A program made the position numbers and the translations under genes. The notes under the pieces were generated by a model. The model was not told the DNA's origin, searched no databases, and saw only the letters and a list, made by a program, of their open reading frames with translations. DNA of 64,000 bases from Colocasia esculenta (Eukaryota; Streptophyta; Magnoliopsida; Alismatales; Araceae). The stretch spans positions 13,036,712 through 13,100,711 of the forward strand of contig CM024759.1 in the NCBI GenBank assembly GCA_014218235.1, in the 5' to 3' direction. Below, one piece after another: positions 47,258-57,764 of this stretch (positions are counted from its first letter, which is position 1; every line of letters begins with the position of its first letter).

Positions 47258-48529
47258 TGATAGCCCACGAATGCGTCGTTAAACACGTGACTAACAATCT
47301 CAAATAATCGACCTACACTAAATATTTTAACAATAGTTAAGTGGTGAGACCGAGTCGAATCCACTGAGAACTAGATTTTAGAGTTGAAAACGTTGGGCTT
47401 TTAGTTAGGAAAATAGTGTGGTAATATTTAAACTAAGTTGTGTTAAATAAATCTAAGCTAAGTGTAGAAATAAAGAGAGAGAGAGATAACAAGAGATGCT
47501 ATTCAAAATTATAATTCACTAAACAATCAACATAAATGTGTTATACTAAAACAAGCACCAACTGTTACAATGATAATAAAAAGAATAGAAAATTAAGAGA
47601 GAGAGAAGAGAGAGAAAAGAGAGAGAGAGCAGAGAGAAAAGAGAGAGGCGAGAGAGAGGAGAGAGAAGAGAGAGGGAGAAAAGAGAGGGAGCGGAGAGAG
47701 AAGCGAGAGGCGAGAGAGAGGAGAGAGGAGCGAGAGGAGAGAGAGAGAGAGAGGAGAGAGAGCGCGAAAGAGAGAGCGCGAGAGAGAGGGGCCTTCACGT
47801 TGCATGCAAACGCATGCAACGTGAAGCGGTGTGGCGCGTGGAGGGCGGCAGCAGGCGGGGCAGGCGGCCGCGGCAGGTGCGGGCGGCTGGGGCGCGGGGT
47901 CGCGCAGCAGGGCGACGCGTGGGCGGGTGCGTGGGCGCGCACGGGCAAGGCTGCGGCGTGTAGGGGCGGCAGGGGTGCGCTGGGCGGGCGCGTGGGCCAC
48001 GGGCGAGCGGGGCCGAGCGCGCTCGGGCACGGGGCAGCAGGCGCGCAGGCGGCTTCCTGTTCTCCTTGGCAGAAGAGAGACCGAGGGAGAAGAAGAAGAA
48101 GGGAGGAAGAAGAGGAGAAGAAGAAGAAGGAGGGTGTGTGCGGAGGAAAAATGGAGAGAGAAAGAGGGTGAGAATAAGTGGGGAAAGGAATAGTAAGAGA
48201 GAGAGGGGGGGTTTAAATAAAGAGCTCTCTCTCTAAAAGAGAGGTTTTCAAAAATAGGGGGAAATCTTAGGAAAAATAGAAAGAAGAGGGGGAAAAGAAA
48301 AAGGCAGGCGGCTAGGGTTTTTTAACATTATGAAAATGCCAGATTTGCCCACGTTGGATTGCTTGGTCCATTGGCCCGTTAAGCACTTCATTCAATGGCC
48401 CATTAACCTGCAAAGACAACATATAATTGAATTTAATCAATTATTGTTTATGATAATAGAAATCTTATGAATTAATCAGTATCAATCAACAAAATGGCAT
48501 GATTATTTATGATAATAGTGATATTATCA
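47258..48529 (-). repeat. Athila 5' LTR (1272 bp)
   Basis: Partner of the 38065-39378 LTR. On the minus strand it precedes the primer-binding site, so it is the promoter LTR. A TATA-like TATTTAAACC (minus strand) lies near 48212-48221, facing the gag side. Confidence 0.95.
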
Positions 48530-49342
48530 CCTAACAACCATCAGTATCTCCAGTTAAAATTTCGTGGCATGGGATCAAGAGTACATGGAGATCTAGATTT
48601 AACATGAGGGTTCGGGGTCAAGATGGTTACAGAACTTCAAAAAATAAAGAACAAAAAATTGGCTCGATGAAAAATAGAGCAACAAGAGGACTTTTGTTCC
48701 TGATGTTTGGAACAACCTACAGATGAATTTAATTGAGTTTAGCAGGTGAGAATGCCTACCTTTGAATTGTTTTGTCTCCTAGAGCTTAGAACTTGAAGAA
48801 CAAGGGTTGGGGCTTGAGCAATCCTTCTCCCCACGAGTTCTCCCTTTCCTTGGCCTCTTCTCTATGCCCAGCAACCCTCAGCCACACATTAGGGCGCCAT
48901 GGAGAGATTGGGGAGTATTTAAGCTCCCTTAGTTTCCGTTTCCTATTTTGACTCTAATTCCCCTTTAATTCCAAGATTTCCTAATTTCTCTCAACCTTCC
49001 CAACTTGCAAACTCCTAATGGGGTTAGGTTGAGATACAATTTCGTGCCTAGCCAATTTAGGTAGGGTTAGGAGTCACATTCCAACACAAAATAGCTATTT
49101 AATGATTTATTAGCCCCTTTTTTTTAGGAAATATTAAAGATACGAATTTAGGGTATTTTCCTATTATTCCTCTTTTAAAAATCCCTATTTTGACCCAATA
49201 AATTTTATATGGTCCATTTAACGAAGCTCATCACTTCTTTTTGTTTAATGAGTTTTAATTAATTCCATTTTCTTTAATTTCCCAATTGATTTATTATTAT
49301 TATTATTAAATTTTATTTTTTAAAAAAGATCGGGTTACTACA

Positions 49343-49613
49343 AAACATCTTTTGTGGGAGAAACTCTCAAGAACACATAATCTCCAACTTCGAACTGTAA
49401 TGGTCTTCGTCTTGTATCTGCATAACTCTTCTGATGACTTTGGGTTGTTTGAAGCTTTTCCTTTATAAATTTGACCATTTCTCCACACTATTGAATCAAT
49501 TCTGACCCCTAACCTGTCTCTCTCCTACCTTGTGCCAATTCAGAGGTGTTCTACATGGTCTACCATATAAAGTCTCATACAGTGCCATTCCTATACTTGT
49601 ATGATAGCTATTA
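49343..49613 (-). pseudogene. Gypsy (Tekay/Del-like) integrase, 5' part, cut on both sides
   Basis: The minus strand gives NSYHTSIGMALYETLYGRP, LNWHKVGERQV, then after frame damage KLQTTQSHQKSYADTRRRPL and FEVGDYVFLRVSPTKDV. The next codons of the same gene lie at 33905 and leftward, beyond the solo LTR. The N-terminal side is cut at 49614 by a SIRE-like LTR. Confidence 0.8.
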
Positions 49614-50584
49614 TGTTGGCCCTCTTACAGTTGACAACAAGACTAACCTAGAGGGGGGGGGGGGGTGAATAGGTAATCTAAAAAATTGAAATAAAATCAC
49701 CACTTGAAAATGTTTAGTTAGTCTAAATAAGCGTGTGCAAGGAAATTAAATGCACAGAAGTAAGCACACAAGGAACACAGAGATTTATCCTGGTTCGGAC
49801 CTCTTATCAATCAGGAGTCCTACATCCAATCCCCAAGCAAACTCTTGGGATTTCACTAACCAAGAGTACAGTCTCCCTTTAGGACATACAACACACAGCC
49901 CCTGCTGGCTCTTCTCTTTCCCGAGTAAGAAGGCAGCCCACTTCTCTTACAGGTTAAGAAGCCAACCTCCTGGTACAAACCCCAGTGTGGTTCTTCCCTT
50001 AACACAAGGGAAATGTTTGTACTACAAGCCTTCTTTTCCAATCGAAGAGGAACACTTCTGAACCCAAAAGCTAGGACCTAAAGCCCCTAGATCAAGCTCT
50101 ATATAAACAATGAAATGCTTGACTTGAGACTAAGCCTTAGAAGGAAAGAGTTTGTAGGACAAGACTCTTCTTAGGCTAAACCCCCCCAGCTCTCTCTTTC
50201 AAATATACGAAGACACACAAAGAGAGAATGAGGAAGAAGGAAGACGGCATGAATGCTTCAGCTTGAAAAGGCTCGAGCTCTCTTCCTTTATTGCTTGAGT
50301 GTGTATGGATTTGGATGCTCACTGGATGTACACTCTTTGAATGATCTTCAAGTTCGATCAGTCTTCGTGTATTTCTTCTGCTTTCTCTTCTCCCTTTTAT
50401 GGAGTAGCTTGAAGAGATTCGTTGATAGATGGACGTTGGAGATTCTTAGCTCTCTTCCTTCTTCAGCTATCTTTCTTGAGTCTAACGGCTTCCTTCTTGT
50501 GCCTACTAGCTACTTGGAATGGGAGAGAATGTTCCAGCTGGTGCACACTTCCAAGGATGCCAGCAGCAGGTCTAAGATGTTGAC
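49614..50584 (-). mobile_element. SIRE-like Copia LTR fragment
   Basis: The plus strand begins TGTTGGCCCTC...CTAGAGGGGG...GTGAATAGG and continues with TTATCCTGGTTCGGACCTC and TCCTACATCCAATCCC, parallel in order to the LTR at 55467 (TTATCCTGGTTCGGAACTCC, CCTACGTCCAGTCCC). I infer minus orientation from that copy. It stops at 50584 against a Tekay-like LTR end, so it is a truncated copy. Confidence 0.6.
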
Positions 50585-51738
50585 TGTAGCGGTCCTCGTC
50601 GTTCAAATCCGTTAACCTAATAACGAGCCTGATCCGACTCCGCCTCCCACGAACCAGCCGAAGCCACGCAAGGGATACCATTCACAAGTCCGTAGAAATA
50701 TAAAGGAAATAGCTCAAATGTATACAAGATTGCAATCTCACAAATATTCACATGAAATATACATAGCCATTTTCTTAACTATAGCCAGACACAAGTACAA
50801 CAACAACCTGGGGCATACCCCGTGGTGAACAGAAAAAGAAGATTACACTGCTGGTGGTGCAGACCCAACCCCGCTAGGGTGCGGCTCTGAACTAGAAGAA
50901 GGGCGAGAAGCCTCCTGCTCTCCCTCACCTGAAAGGAGTAGGGGTGAGTCTCACTAGTCACTAGCTCAGTAGGGAAACTCCCTCAAAAGCTGAACAAAGC
51001 CAAACTCACAAGTACAGAAGCAGGAAGCTACGCTAGCAATTTATAGAACTATCTATGTAGGATATTAAAGCTGTAAATACTAATTACCACATGCTATTAA
51101 CATAAATCAACCTTTAATAAATAAATGGCAAATCTCGTCCAGGTGTACGTGCTAAAGTAGAAAAATGCCACACTCAGGCCACGAAGACTGGTTTGCGACA
51201 CCAACCACTGAAGAGGTAACCACGGTAGGCGTCGTACTACTCGCCACGCACACACAAACCATGTGAACAACACGTTCCTCAAAATCCACAAGTGCCAATG
51301 CACCGCTTACCATTGCCATGCACAATAAATAACGATAATCCGATAATCACGTAACCATGCACAAGCCCATTGCCATCGGAATCCAGAACACGACGGGGTC
51401 CACTGTCGCATTCAGAACACGACGCCTTGATACGACGCGTTTTAAAGAAGAATGCGACGGGTCGGGCTGTCACGTTTAGAATGCGACAGGCAGGTCCGTC
51501 GCCTTCACAGGAAGTGACTTAAAACCTGGGTTCCATCTCTGGAATCCCCATACAAACCATGCTATCTATCATGAAATACTGATATTCATGCTATAAGCAC
51601 TACACTAGCATGGTATCCATTGTCTACAGCATGTAAGACAAGCTAAACATGCTAAACATACAATCCACAATGAGAAACAGGGCAGAATCTCCCTACCTTC
51701 ATGAAGAACGGCGATGCTCCGACATTTCCCCTACTCCG
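50585..51738 (-). mobile_element. Tekay/Del-like LTR fragment
   Basis: Third copy of the LTR family at 31936 and 34925: TGTAGCGGTCCTCGTCGTTC at its left end and CGACTCCGCCTCCCACGAAC nearby. It is cut at 51738 by the Tat-like LTR start. Confidence 0.7.
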
Positions 51739-54360
51739 TGTAGACACCCGATTCTGACTGAGTTGAACCATATTTCTTGTTATCTTAGTGAGCCCCTAGT
51801 TGGTCACTCACCTTGAGCCCATCATTAGCCTTGTTTTGAGCCCATTAACAACTCAAATTGCCTTGAAATCCCGCCCATTATCACTTTGAGAGAGTCCTTA
51901 GGCCTAAATAACCATTATCCTTTCACATGATTGGCTGATAATTCACAGATAATTGACTTCCTTGACGCGTCGTATCATAGCGCCGTGTCTCAGTGTTGTG
52001 TCACTACGGGCAGCCGCGACAGCCCATGCACATCCATGCACGTGGGCATACTGTCGCGACGCTCCGCCCCATCGCGTCTCCATGTCGCGGCCCTACGATG
52101 CGCCGCGACAGCAGCTGCGCATGTTGGCCTCCGCAACCAACTCCTATTTATCCTCCCATGGGTTTATCTTTATCCCCAGGAAATATCTCAACCCCTTGGG
52201 CGAGATTTGGGCCCTAGGGACTCTCTTGGAGATCCCAAGAACTCTCCCATGCGATTTTGACTGACATTTATCTCCCATTTTACTTATTATCCATTTTTAT
52301 GAGATATTCTCACTCAAAAATCTATAAAAGCAAGGCCCTCTCCTCATGAATGGGAGAGCTCCGATTTTCACCCCGAAGGGCTGCCGAATTTTCCACTGAC
52401 CTGTACTTAGACTCGGAGCTCTCCCATTTCCTCTCCTTCCCTCACATTCCACCTCACAAAAGCTTTCTATTTCATCATCCATGGAGCGTGGAGCATGAGG
52501 ACGGCGACTCCTACCTTTCCCAGAAGCTATTGCATGACATTTGGGACGACATCCACGCCAGGGAGTTGCCCTAATGGGGCTCATCCTTCTCTTCTCCCCT
52601 TTTCCTCTATTCCTTCATGCATTTTTATGTTATTTTTAGATAGGCCGCATCCTATTTTCCTCCCACGTTTTCACACACCCTAGAGGTTTAAAACAAAAAA
52701 CCCCCAGGTTCGTTCCCACCATGATCCTTCATTTCTTTTCATTTTTAAATGGATACTACTCTTAACTTGTTATAATAGGGCTTTTATTATTTCTTCTTTT
52801 TTTTGGCAGGCACCTAAACTTGTTTCCACGAGGAGCTCTTATTCTCTAGCCGGCTGGAGGACGGGAAGAAGGTCCTACTCATCATCTCCCGCATAGAAGA
52901 GAACGCGACAGTGGAGGGCGACGCGACATAGAGACGCGTCAAGGGCAACCGACGCGTTACCAGCATTGTCACGGTGGGTAGCACTGCCGCGATACCAGGT
53001 CCGCCTCCTTTCTCTCTCCTTTTCCTAGTTTAGTTAGCCCATGTTATTTTCTATTAATTAGGCAACTAGATAGGTGGTGATCACATCCTATTTTCCATAC
53101 CACTAGATTTAGTGCTTGTTTGCGTGTTGAGGGGGGCACAATCCCCATGGTTACACCTTTTGGCGATCACGGTGGGACCTTCAGTGCTACCCTCGTGGAT
53201 TGAGTTTGTCTGCTTGCCATGTTTCCTTCCTTGTTTGTCTTTTTTGGGCCCTGTTAGTCTTTTGTTCCATTGTTTCCTACATTTTTTCCCTCTGTTCGTG
53301 TTGCGGTGTATCGCAGTGACGCGATTGGATCGCGTCGCCCGATGAGGACACGGTAGCAGGTCAGTGTTTTCTTCTCCTATCTACCTTATCCTGCTTCTGT
53401 GTGTTCATGTATGCCTATTCCATGCTTCTCTCCCATGTATGTTCGTGTTTTTGGATGCTAGAATCCTGCTAGGGTTTGGATTTTTCCTTTTATTTTCATT
53501 GTAAGTTTCCGGAAACGGTCACGGTGTAGCGGAAGGACGCGACTAGGTCGCATCGAGGATAAGCGTCGCGTCAACAGGTACGCTTTGTATGTTAATGTTT
53601 TCATCCCTGAATCGGTTTTTTTGGTGCTTCCTGATCCATTTTGTATTAATTTAGTGATTTTGTGTGTTTATCATCTGTTAGGGTAGTATGTTTGAGTCTG
53701 TGTTTGTGACTTACTTTGTTCTCGGGTTTCTGTTCTTATCGCGGCAGGCCGCCCTGTCGCGATAGTGTCGCGGTGTACCTGGCCGCCGTGACTCTGCCCG
53801 AGAGCTTGTTTGTCACCCTGCTTGGTCTTCATTTGTTACTCTTGCATACATTTTGGGCATTTAGGCCCTTGCATACACTATTCATCCTATTGTTTAGGTT
53901 CCCCCTTGGTTGAGTGAGCCCTCTCACCTACGAGCACTCGTAGGCTGACTCGGGCCCACCTTCTGAGGACCTCCGTAAGTCCTCGTGACCGTACGGACGT
54001 TGCGGTTCACTGGGCCGGTTGTACCCGTCGCACCATTAGTCTGAGCCACCCCTCGCGTGTAAGTGTCCCACCCTTAGCTACACCAGAGGTCTCGAGTTCA
54101 TACTTGTTAGGGTCCGCTTGTCCGAGTGATATCCCCTTAATCAATTCATCTAAAGGTCAAGTTCGAACTTTAAGAAATTTGCGCATTAATCATGACAACT
54201 TGAGTGTTTCGGTTCATCCCTCCACCCCTCAGTCTTTCTTGCTGTGCTAGAGTCTAGATGTTGTCAGTATCACCCCCCTTTTTTGTTTTGGGGGGTGCAT
54301 GCGTCATTGTTTAGGGAGATCGAGTCAGTCCCCTCCAATTCTTGTATTCTATCATAATCC
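51739..54360 (+). mobile_element. Tat/Ogre-like Gypsy 5' LTR and leader (end not resolved)
   Basis: It starts TGTAGACACCCG, a common terminus of plant Tat/Ogre-type LTRs, and leads on the same strand into a gag gene. TCTATAAAAGC near 52321 is a TATA-like box. Several segments contain CGCGAC/GTCGCG words (51960-52120, 52895-52960, 53310-53345, 53540-53575, 53740-53775), each followed by CAGGT-type donor-like sequences. No primer-binding site or LTR 3' end could be fixed. Short open frames within are not supported as genes. Confidence 0.55.
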
Positions 54361-55466
54361 CTTGTTCGACATGGACCAATTCTGGGTCCTTGCCGACGAT
54401 GTCCTGCCCATCGGGCTCCTCGAGGATGTGGCCCAACCCTCTACGGCCATAAAGGTAGCTCAATTCTGAAAAACGGATGGCCCGAGGACGGAGGGGTGTA
54501 GGATCTGCCCCTGAGGAAGGAAGGTGGGGTGCTGAGGCAACATGGGCGGAGGAATCCGCCAGTCAGACTGAATTCTGACCCGAGGGGGATAGAGGTCGCT
54601 TCCCCTTGGCAGCGGCTAGGAACTCTCGGACTTGGTTCGGAGTGAGATGGGGGAGAAGCTGACTGAATTGTGAATGGGCTCCCCCGTGAGAGGTCCCATT
54701 CTTTTGAGCAACCTCACTCCATTGTCTCTACGCACCATGTCTAAACCCCCTCCGACTTCTTTGCGGAGTGGGCAACTATGAAAAAGGAGCTTCACGACCT
54801 CAGGAGGCAAATTGACCCTCGGAAGGTAGCCGACATTGCTCTCCCATCATTCCAATACCTCCGGGTACCACCTCAGTTGGAGCTCCCTGTTTATCGGCGG
54901 TACTCTGGGGTAGGAGACCCATATGTTCATTTAAAGGATTTTGTTTATGAATCTGCACCGCACAAGTATGACCGCCACCTCATGGCATACTTGTTCAGAA
55001 AATCCTTGGATGGTCCGGCTCTGGAATGGTTTTATTCCTTACCACCTGAAGAGGCCGAGGATTTCCAAATTGTCCAAGAGAGGTTTTTACAGTAGTTCCA
55101 AGATCGAGTTGGACCTGAATACTCCTTTGTGGATCTAGTAGTTGAAAAGATGAAGCCTGAGGAGGAGTTCTCAACCTATGCCGACCGGTGGCGCTCATTG
55201 GCTGCCAAGGTCTGTTGCCCCATGCCGGAGGAGGAGAAAGTCAAGCTATTAATCTCCAATGCTACCCCAACCTACCGAGCCATCTTAGCCATCAATGACA
55301 TTACTACTATGCACCAACTATATAGCCGAGCCTGTTTCATTCAAACCCAACTTAAGGACTCGCCTATACATTCTATGTTTGAGACCCCTAAATCCCGTTA
55401 CACCAAGAAGCCTCAAGGCCCAGTCACCGAGGGGATCCAAACCAATGAGCAAGTGGGTGCAGTAAG
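54361..55466 (+). pseudogene. Tat/Ogre-like gag, interrupted
   Basis: After a decayed N-terminus, a frame from 54778 encodes a Retrotrans_gag-type domain: LPSFQYLRVPPQLELPVYRR, GDPYVHLKDF, HLMAYLFRKSLDGPALEWFY and LPPEEAEDFQIVQERFL. An in-frame TAG at 55093-55095 is followed in the same frame by DRVGPEYSFVDL, YADRWRSLAAK and LYSRACFIQTQL. The SIRE-like LTR at 55467 cuts the gene, so it is broken twice. Confidence 0.75.
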
Positions 55467-56123
55467 TGTTGCCCAGCTAGCTAGCCCAGAGGGGGGGTGA
55501 ATGGGTTATTAAAACTTCGATCTCTGATTAAAATCTGTTTACTGAAAGGATTGCACAACTTAATAACAAGGTTAGAGTTAGAGTAAACAAGACAACAATC
55601 ACACAAAACACATCCACAAGACACAAGGATTTTTATCCTGGTTCGGAACTCCTCTCCACAGGAGACCTACGTCCAGTCCCTGAGCAATACCTCAGGATTT
55701 TACTACCAAGGGTACAATCCCCCTTAAGGATCCTTACACCCAGCCTCAACTGGTCTTCCTTCAGTCTGAAGGGAACAACAACCACCCTGGATACCACCAG
55801 GTCTTCCTTCGTCCAGAAGGGAACACAACCTAATAAGAAAAAAGGGTGTGAAAACAGGCTTCAGACTCTAGCTTGATCAGCTACACACTGAAGCTCCTAA
55901 GCCCCCGAGAGAGAAAGAGATTTAACAAGGTTTTTCTCTCCAAGGACCACACAGGCTCTTGCAAATGCAAAGATTCCTTCTGAGCACAGAGAGCTAAGAG
56001 CTTAGAACGAGGTTTTGAGTGGAGGCTTCGCTCTTCTTCAAAGTTCTTAAAGATTCTGAGAGATGGATTTCTTTCTACTTCTTCTGAAATCAAGCGTTAT
56101 TTTTCTATTCCGTCTTGAGTCTT

Positions 56124-56133
56124 CTATTTAAAC
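56124..56133 (-). promoter_or_regulatory. TATA-like box of the SIRE-like LTR
   Basis: GTTTAAATAG on the minus strand, conserved at 63029-63038 in the other LTR copy. Confidence 0.5.
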
Positions 56134-56539
56134 TGCTAATTCAAATTCGAACGTTGAAGTGTCCGTTGTCTCTTATCCTTGTGTACGTTAGACTGGTCAC
56201 TGAGGAAGCTTCTGATCGTCAGTCTTTTATCCTTGTGTACACGCCAAAGAGATGTCATAGAACTCTGTATCTTGTGTCCAACGTTGTCCAGATGAGTCTT
56301 GTCAGATATCTATAAGCATATCATCAATAGAAGACAGCTAGGACTGCTGTCTATTGTTAGTTGAGATGGAACAGATATTGCAGTATATAGCAAAGCTCCT
56401 TTCTGTCTAAAAAAGTACGTAGACAGAGTAGCATAGAAATGGAAGATATTGTCTGCATGCATGGGAGATACGATCGGAGAGCATTTATTGCATAGCAGTC
56501 AACGGACAAGATATGACTTTGACTTTTCAACGCTATTTA

Positions 56540-57390
56540 AAAATCATTATACTGATGCATCAAGAAATTCGATAAAAAGAATCTTGCTGACTTATGAAAT
56601 CGTTATGAATTATAGCAAGTTGTTATGAACTGCAAGGAAGTCGATGTGATAACTTATGAAGTCGTTACAACAAGCAGGTCGATGTGAGTTCTAAAGAAAT
56701 CGTTACAAGAAATCGTTATGACTATCGAGTTGTAAGGAAATCGTTACACGAAATCGTTATGCAAAGCAAGGCGTTATGATCAGTGAAGAAATCGTTATGA
56801 ACTCTAAAGAAATCGTTACACGAAATCGTTATACAAAGCAAGGCGTTATGATCAGTGAAGAAATCGTTATGAACTCCAAAGAAATCGTTATGAAGTCTTA
56901 AAGAAATCGTTATGACTATAGAGTCGTTGCGAATTCTAAAGAAATCGTTAAGAGGTCTAAAGAAATCGTTACGGCTAGAGAGTCGTTGTGAGTTCTGAAG
57001 AAATCGTTACGAGGTCTAAAGAAATCGTTACGGCTAGAGAGTCGTTGCGAGTTCTGAAGAAATCGTTACGAGGTCTAAAGAAATCGTTACGGCTAGAGAG
57101 TCGTTGTGAGTTCTGAAGAAATCGTTACGAGGTCTAAAGAAATCGTTACGGCTAGAGAGTCGTTGCGAGTTCTGAAGAAATCGTTACGAGGTCTAAAGAA
57201 ATCGTTACGGCTAGAGAGTCGTTGCGAGTTCTGAAGAAATCGTTACGAGGTCTAAAGAAATCGTTACGGCTAGAGAGTCGTTGCGAGTTCTGAAGAAATC
57301 GTTACGAGGTCTAAAGAAATCGTTACGGCTAGAGAGTCGTTGCGAGTTCTGAAGAAATCGTTACGAGGTCTAAAGAAATCGTTACGATAT
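56540..57390. repeat. U3 minisatellite, 59-bp period in its regular part
   Basis: From about 56942 a 59-bp unit repeats almost perfectly, with GAAATCGTTACGAGGTCTAA starting one base before 57001, 57060, 57119, 57178, 57237, 57296 and 57355. Upstream units (56540-56940) share the cores AAATCGTTAYG and GTCGTTGCG but are irregular. On the LTR's own strand the array lies upstream of the TATA box, in U3. Confidence 0.92.
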
Positions 57391-57620
57391 CGATTTGTTT
57401 TGAGTTTTCCGGTCAAAGAGGAAATCGTTCTGCTTATCAAAGAAGTCGATACAAAGACTTGGATAGAATTGATGAGACTTACCAGATTGTCTTGAACTTT
57501 CATTTTTCTTTTATTTCCTGTACTTAAGGCTCAAGTAATCCATTAGTGTTATTTTGTTAATCATCAAAATTAATATATAAATAAATGGAAATATTTATTA
57601 TGGGGACAGTTTGGTCATCA

Positions 57621-57634
57621 ATCTCCCCCTTTTT
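57621..57634 (-). other. Polypurine tract of the SIRE-like element
   Basis: AAAAAGGGGGAGA on the minus strand, immediately before the LTR start. It fixes both orientation and LTR boundary. Confidence 0.8.
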
Positions 57635-57764
57635 GATGATGACAAAATATACTAAACGTCATACAAAAAATGAAATGTTTTTCAGATTTGCGTTAGTTGT
57701 CTCCCCCATTTTGTCATTAAGCAAAAAGATAAGCGGTGAGACAAAGAAGAGAGAAAGATTTATA
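57635..57764. other. Spacer between the large ORF and the polypurine tract
   Basis: Contains GATGATGACAAAATATAC and a C-rich run CTCCCCCATTTTGTCATT, typical pre-PPT sequence of SIRE-like elements. No gene. Confidence 0.6.

Larger units (their letters stand above)
38065..48529 (-). mobile_element. Athila-lineage Gypsy retrotransposon, complete, 10.5 kb
   Basis: Both LTRs are present, with a perfect CCTAA target duplication at 38060-38064 and 48530-48534. On the minus strand the order is 5' LTR (47258-48529), PBS, gag, protease, RT, RNase H, integrase, noncoding tail, PPT, 3' LTR (38065-39378). Lineage markers are the FFGKACHLPVELEH-like block (here FGKACHLPVELEHRAYWAIK) and RLRLFPGKLKSRWDGPF at the integrase end. 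No envelope-like ORF is present in the roughly 1.1 kb between integrase and 3' LTR. Frameshifts in gag, before protease and between RT and RNase H make it non-autonomous now. Confidence 0.92.
33906..49342 (-). mobile_element. Solo LTR (Gypsy) inside the integrase gene, itself split by two insertions
   Basis: On the minus strand it starts TGTAGTAACCCGATC (49342) and ends GGGGCGTGACA (33906). Flanking pentamers TGTTT and TGTTC (minus strand) match at 4 of 5 positions. The outer flanks are adjacent codons of the same integrase (SPTKDV on the right, LRFNKRG on the left). With the nested LTR (34925-37043) and Athila (38065-48529) removed, the LTR is about 2.85 kb, in pieces 48535-49342, 37044-38064 and 33906-34924. 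A TATA-like ATATATAAAG lies on the minus strand near 34593. Confidence 0.7.
55467..57620 (-). mobile_element. SIRE-like Copia LTR (3' LTR on minus strand), 2154 bp
   Basis: From the minus side it starts TGATGACCAAACTG (57620) just after a polypurine tract and ends GGGCTAGCTAGCTGGGCAACA (55467), inside a Tat-like gag. A TATA-like GTTTAAATAG lies at 56124-56133 on the minus strand. It carries a 59-bp minisatellite in U3. The related copy at 62316-64000 is highly similar, with indels. Open frames inside it are not genes. Confidence 0.8.

Noticed and set aside
51931..53913. Short open frames in the Tat-like LTR
   Set aside because: No domain recognised and no continuity with gag; they are better explained as LTR leader sequence.
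56942..57390. CRISPR-like regularly spaced repeat
   Set aside because: Units are contiguous 59-bp tandem copies without unique spacers, inside a plant LTR.
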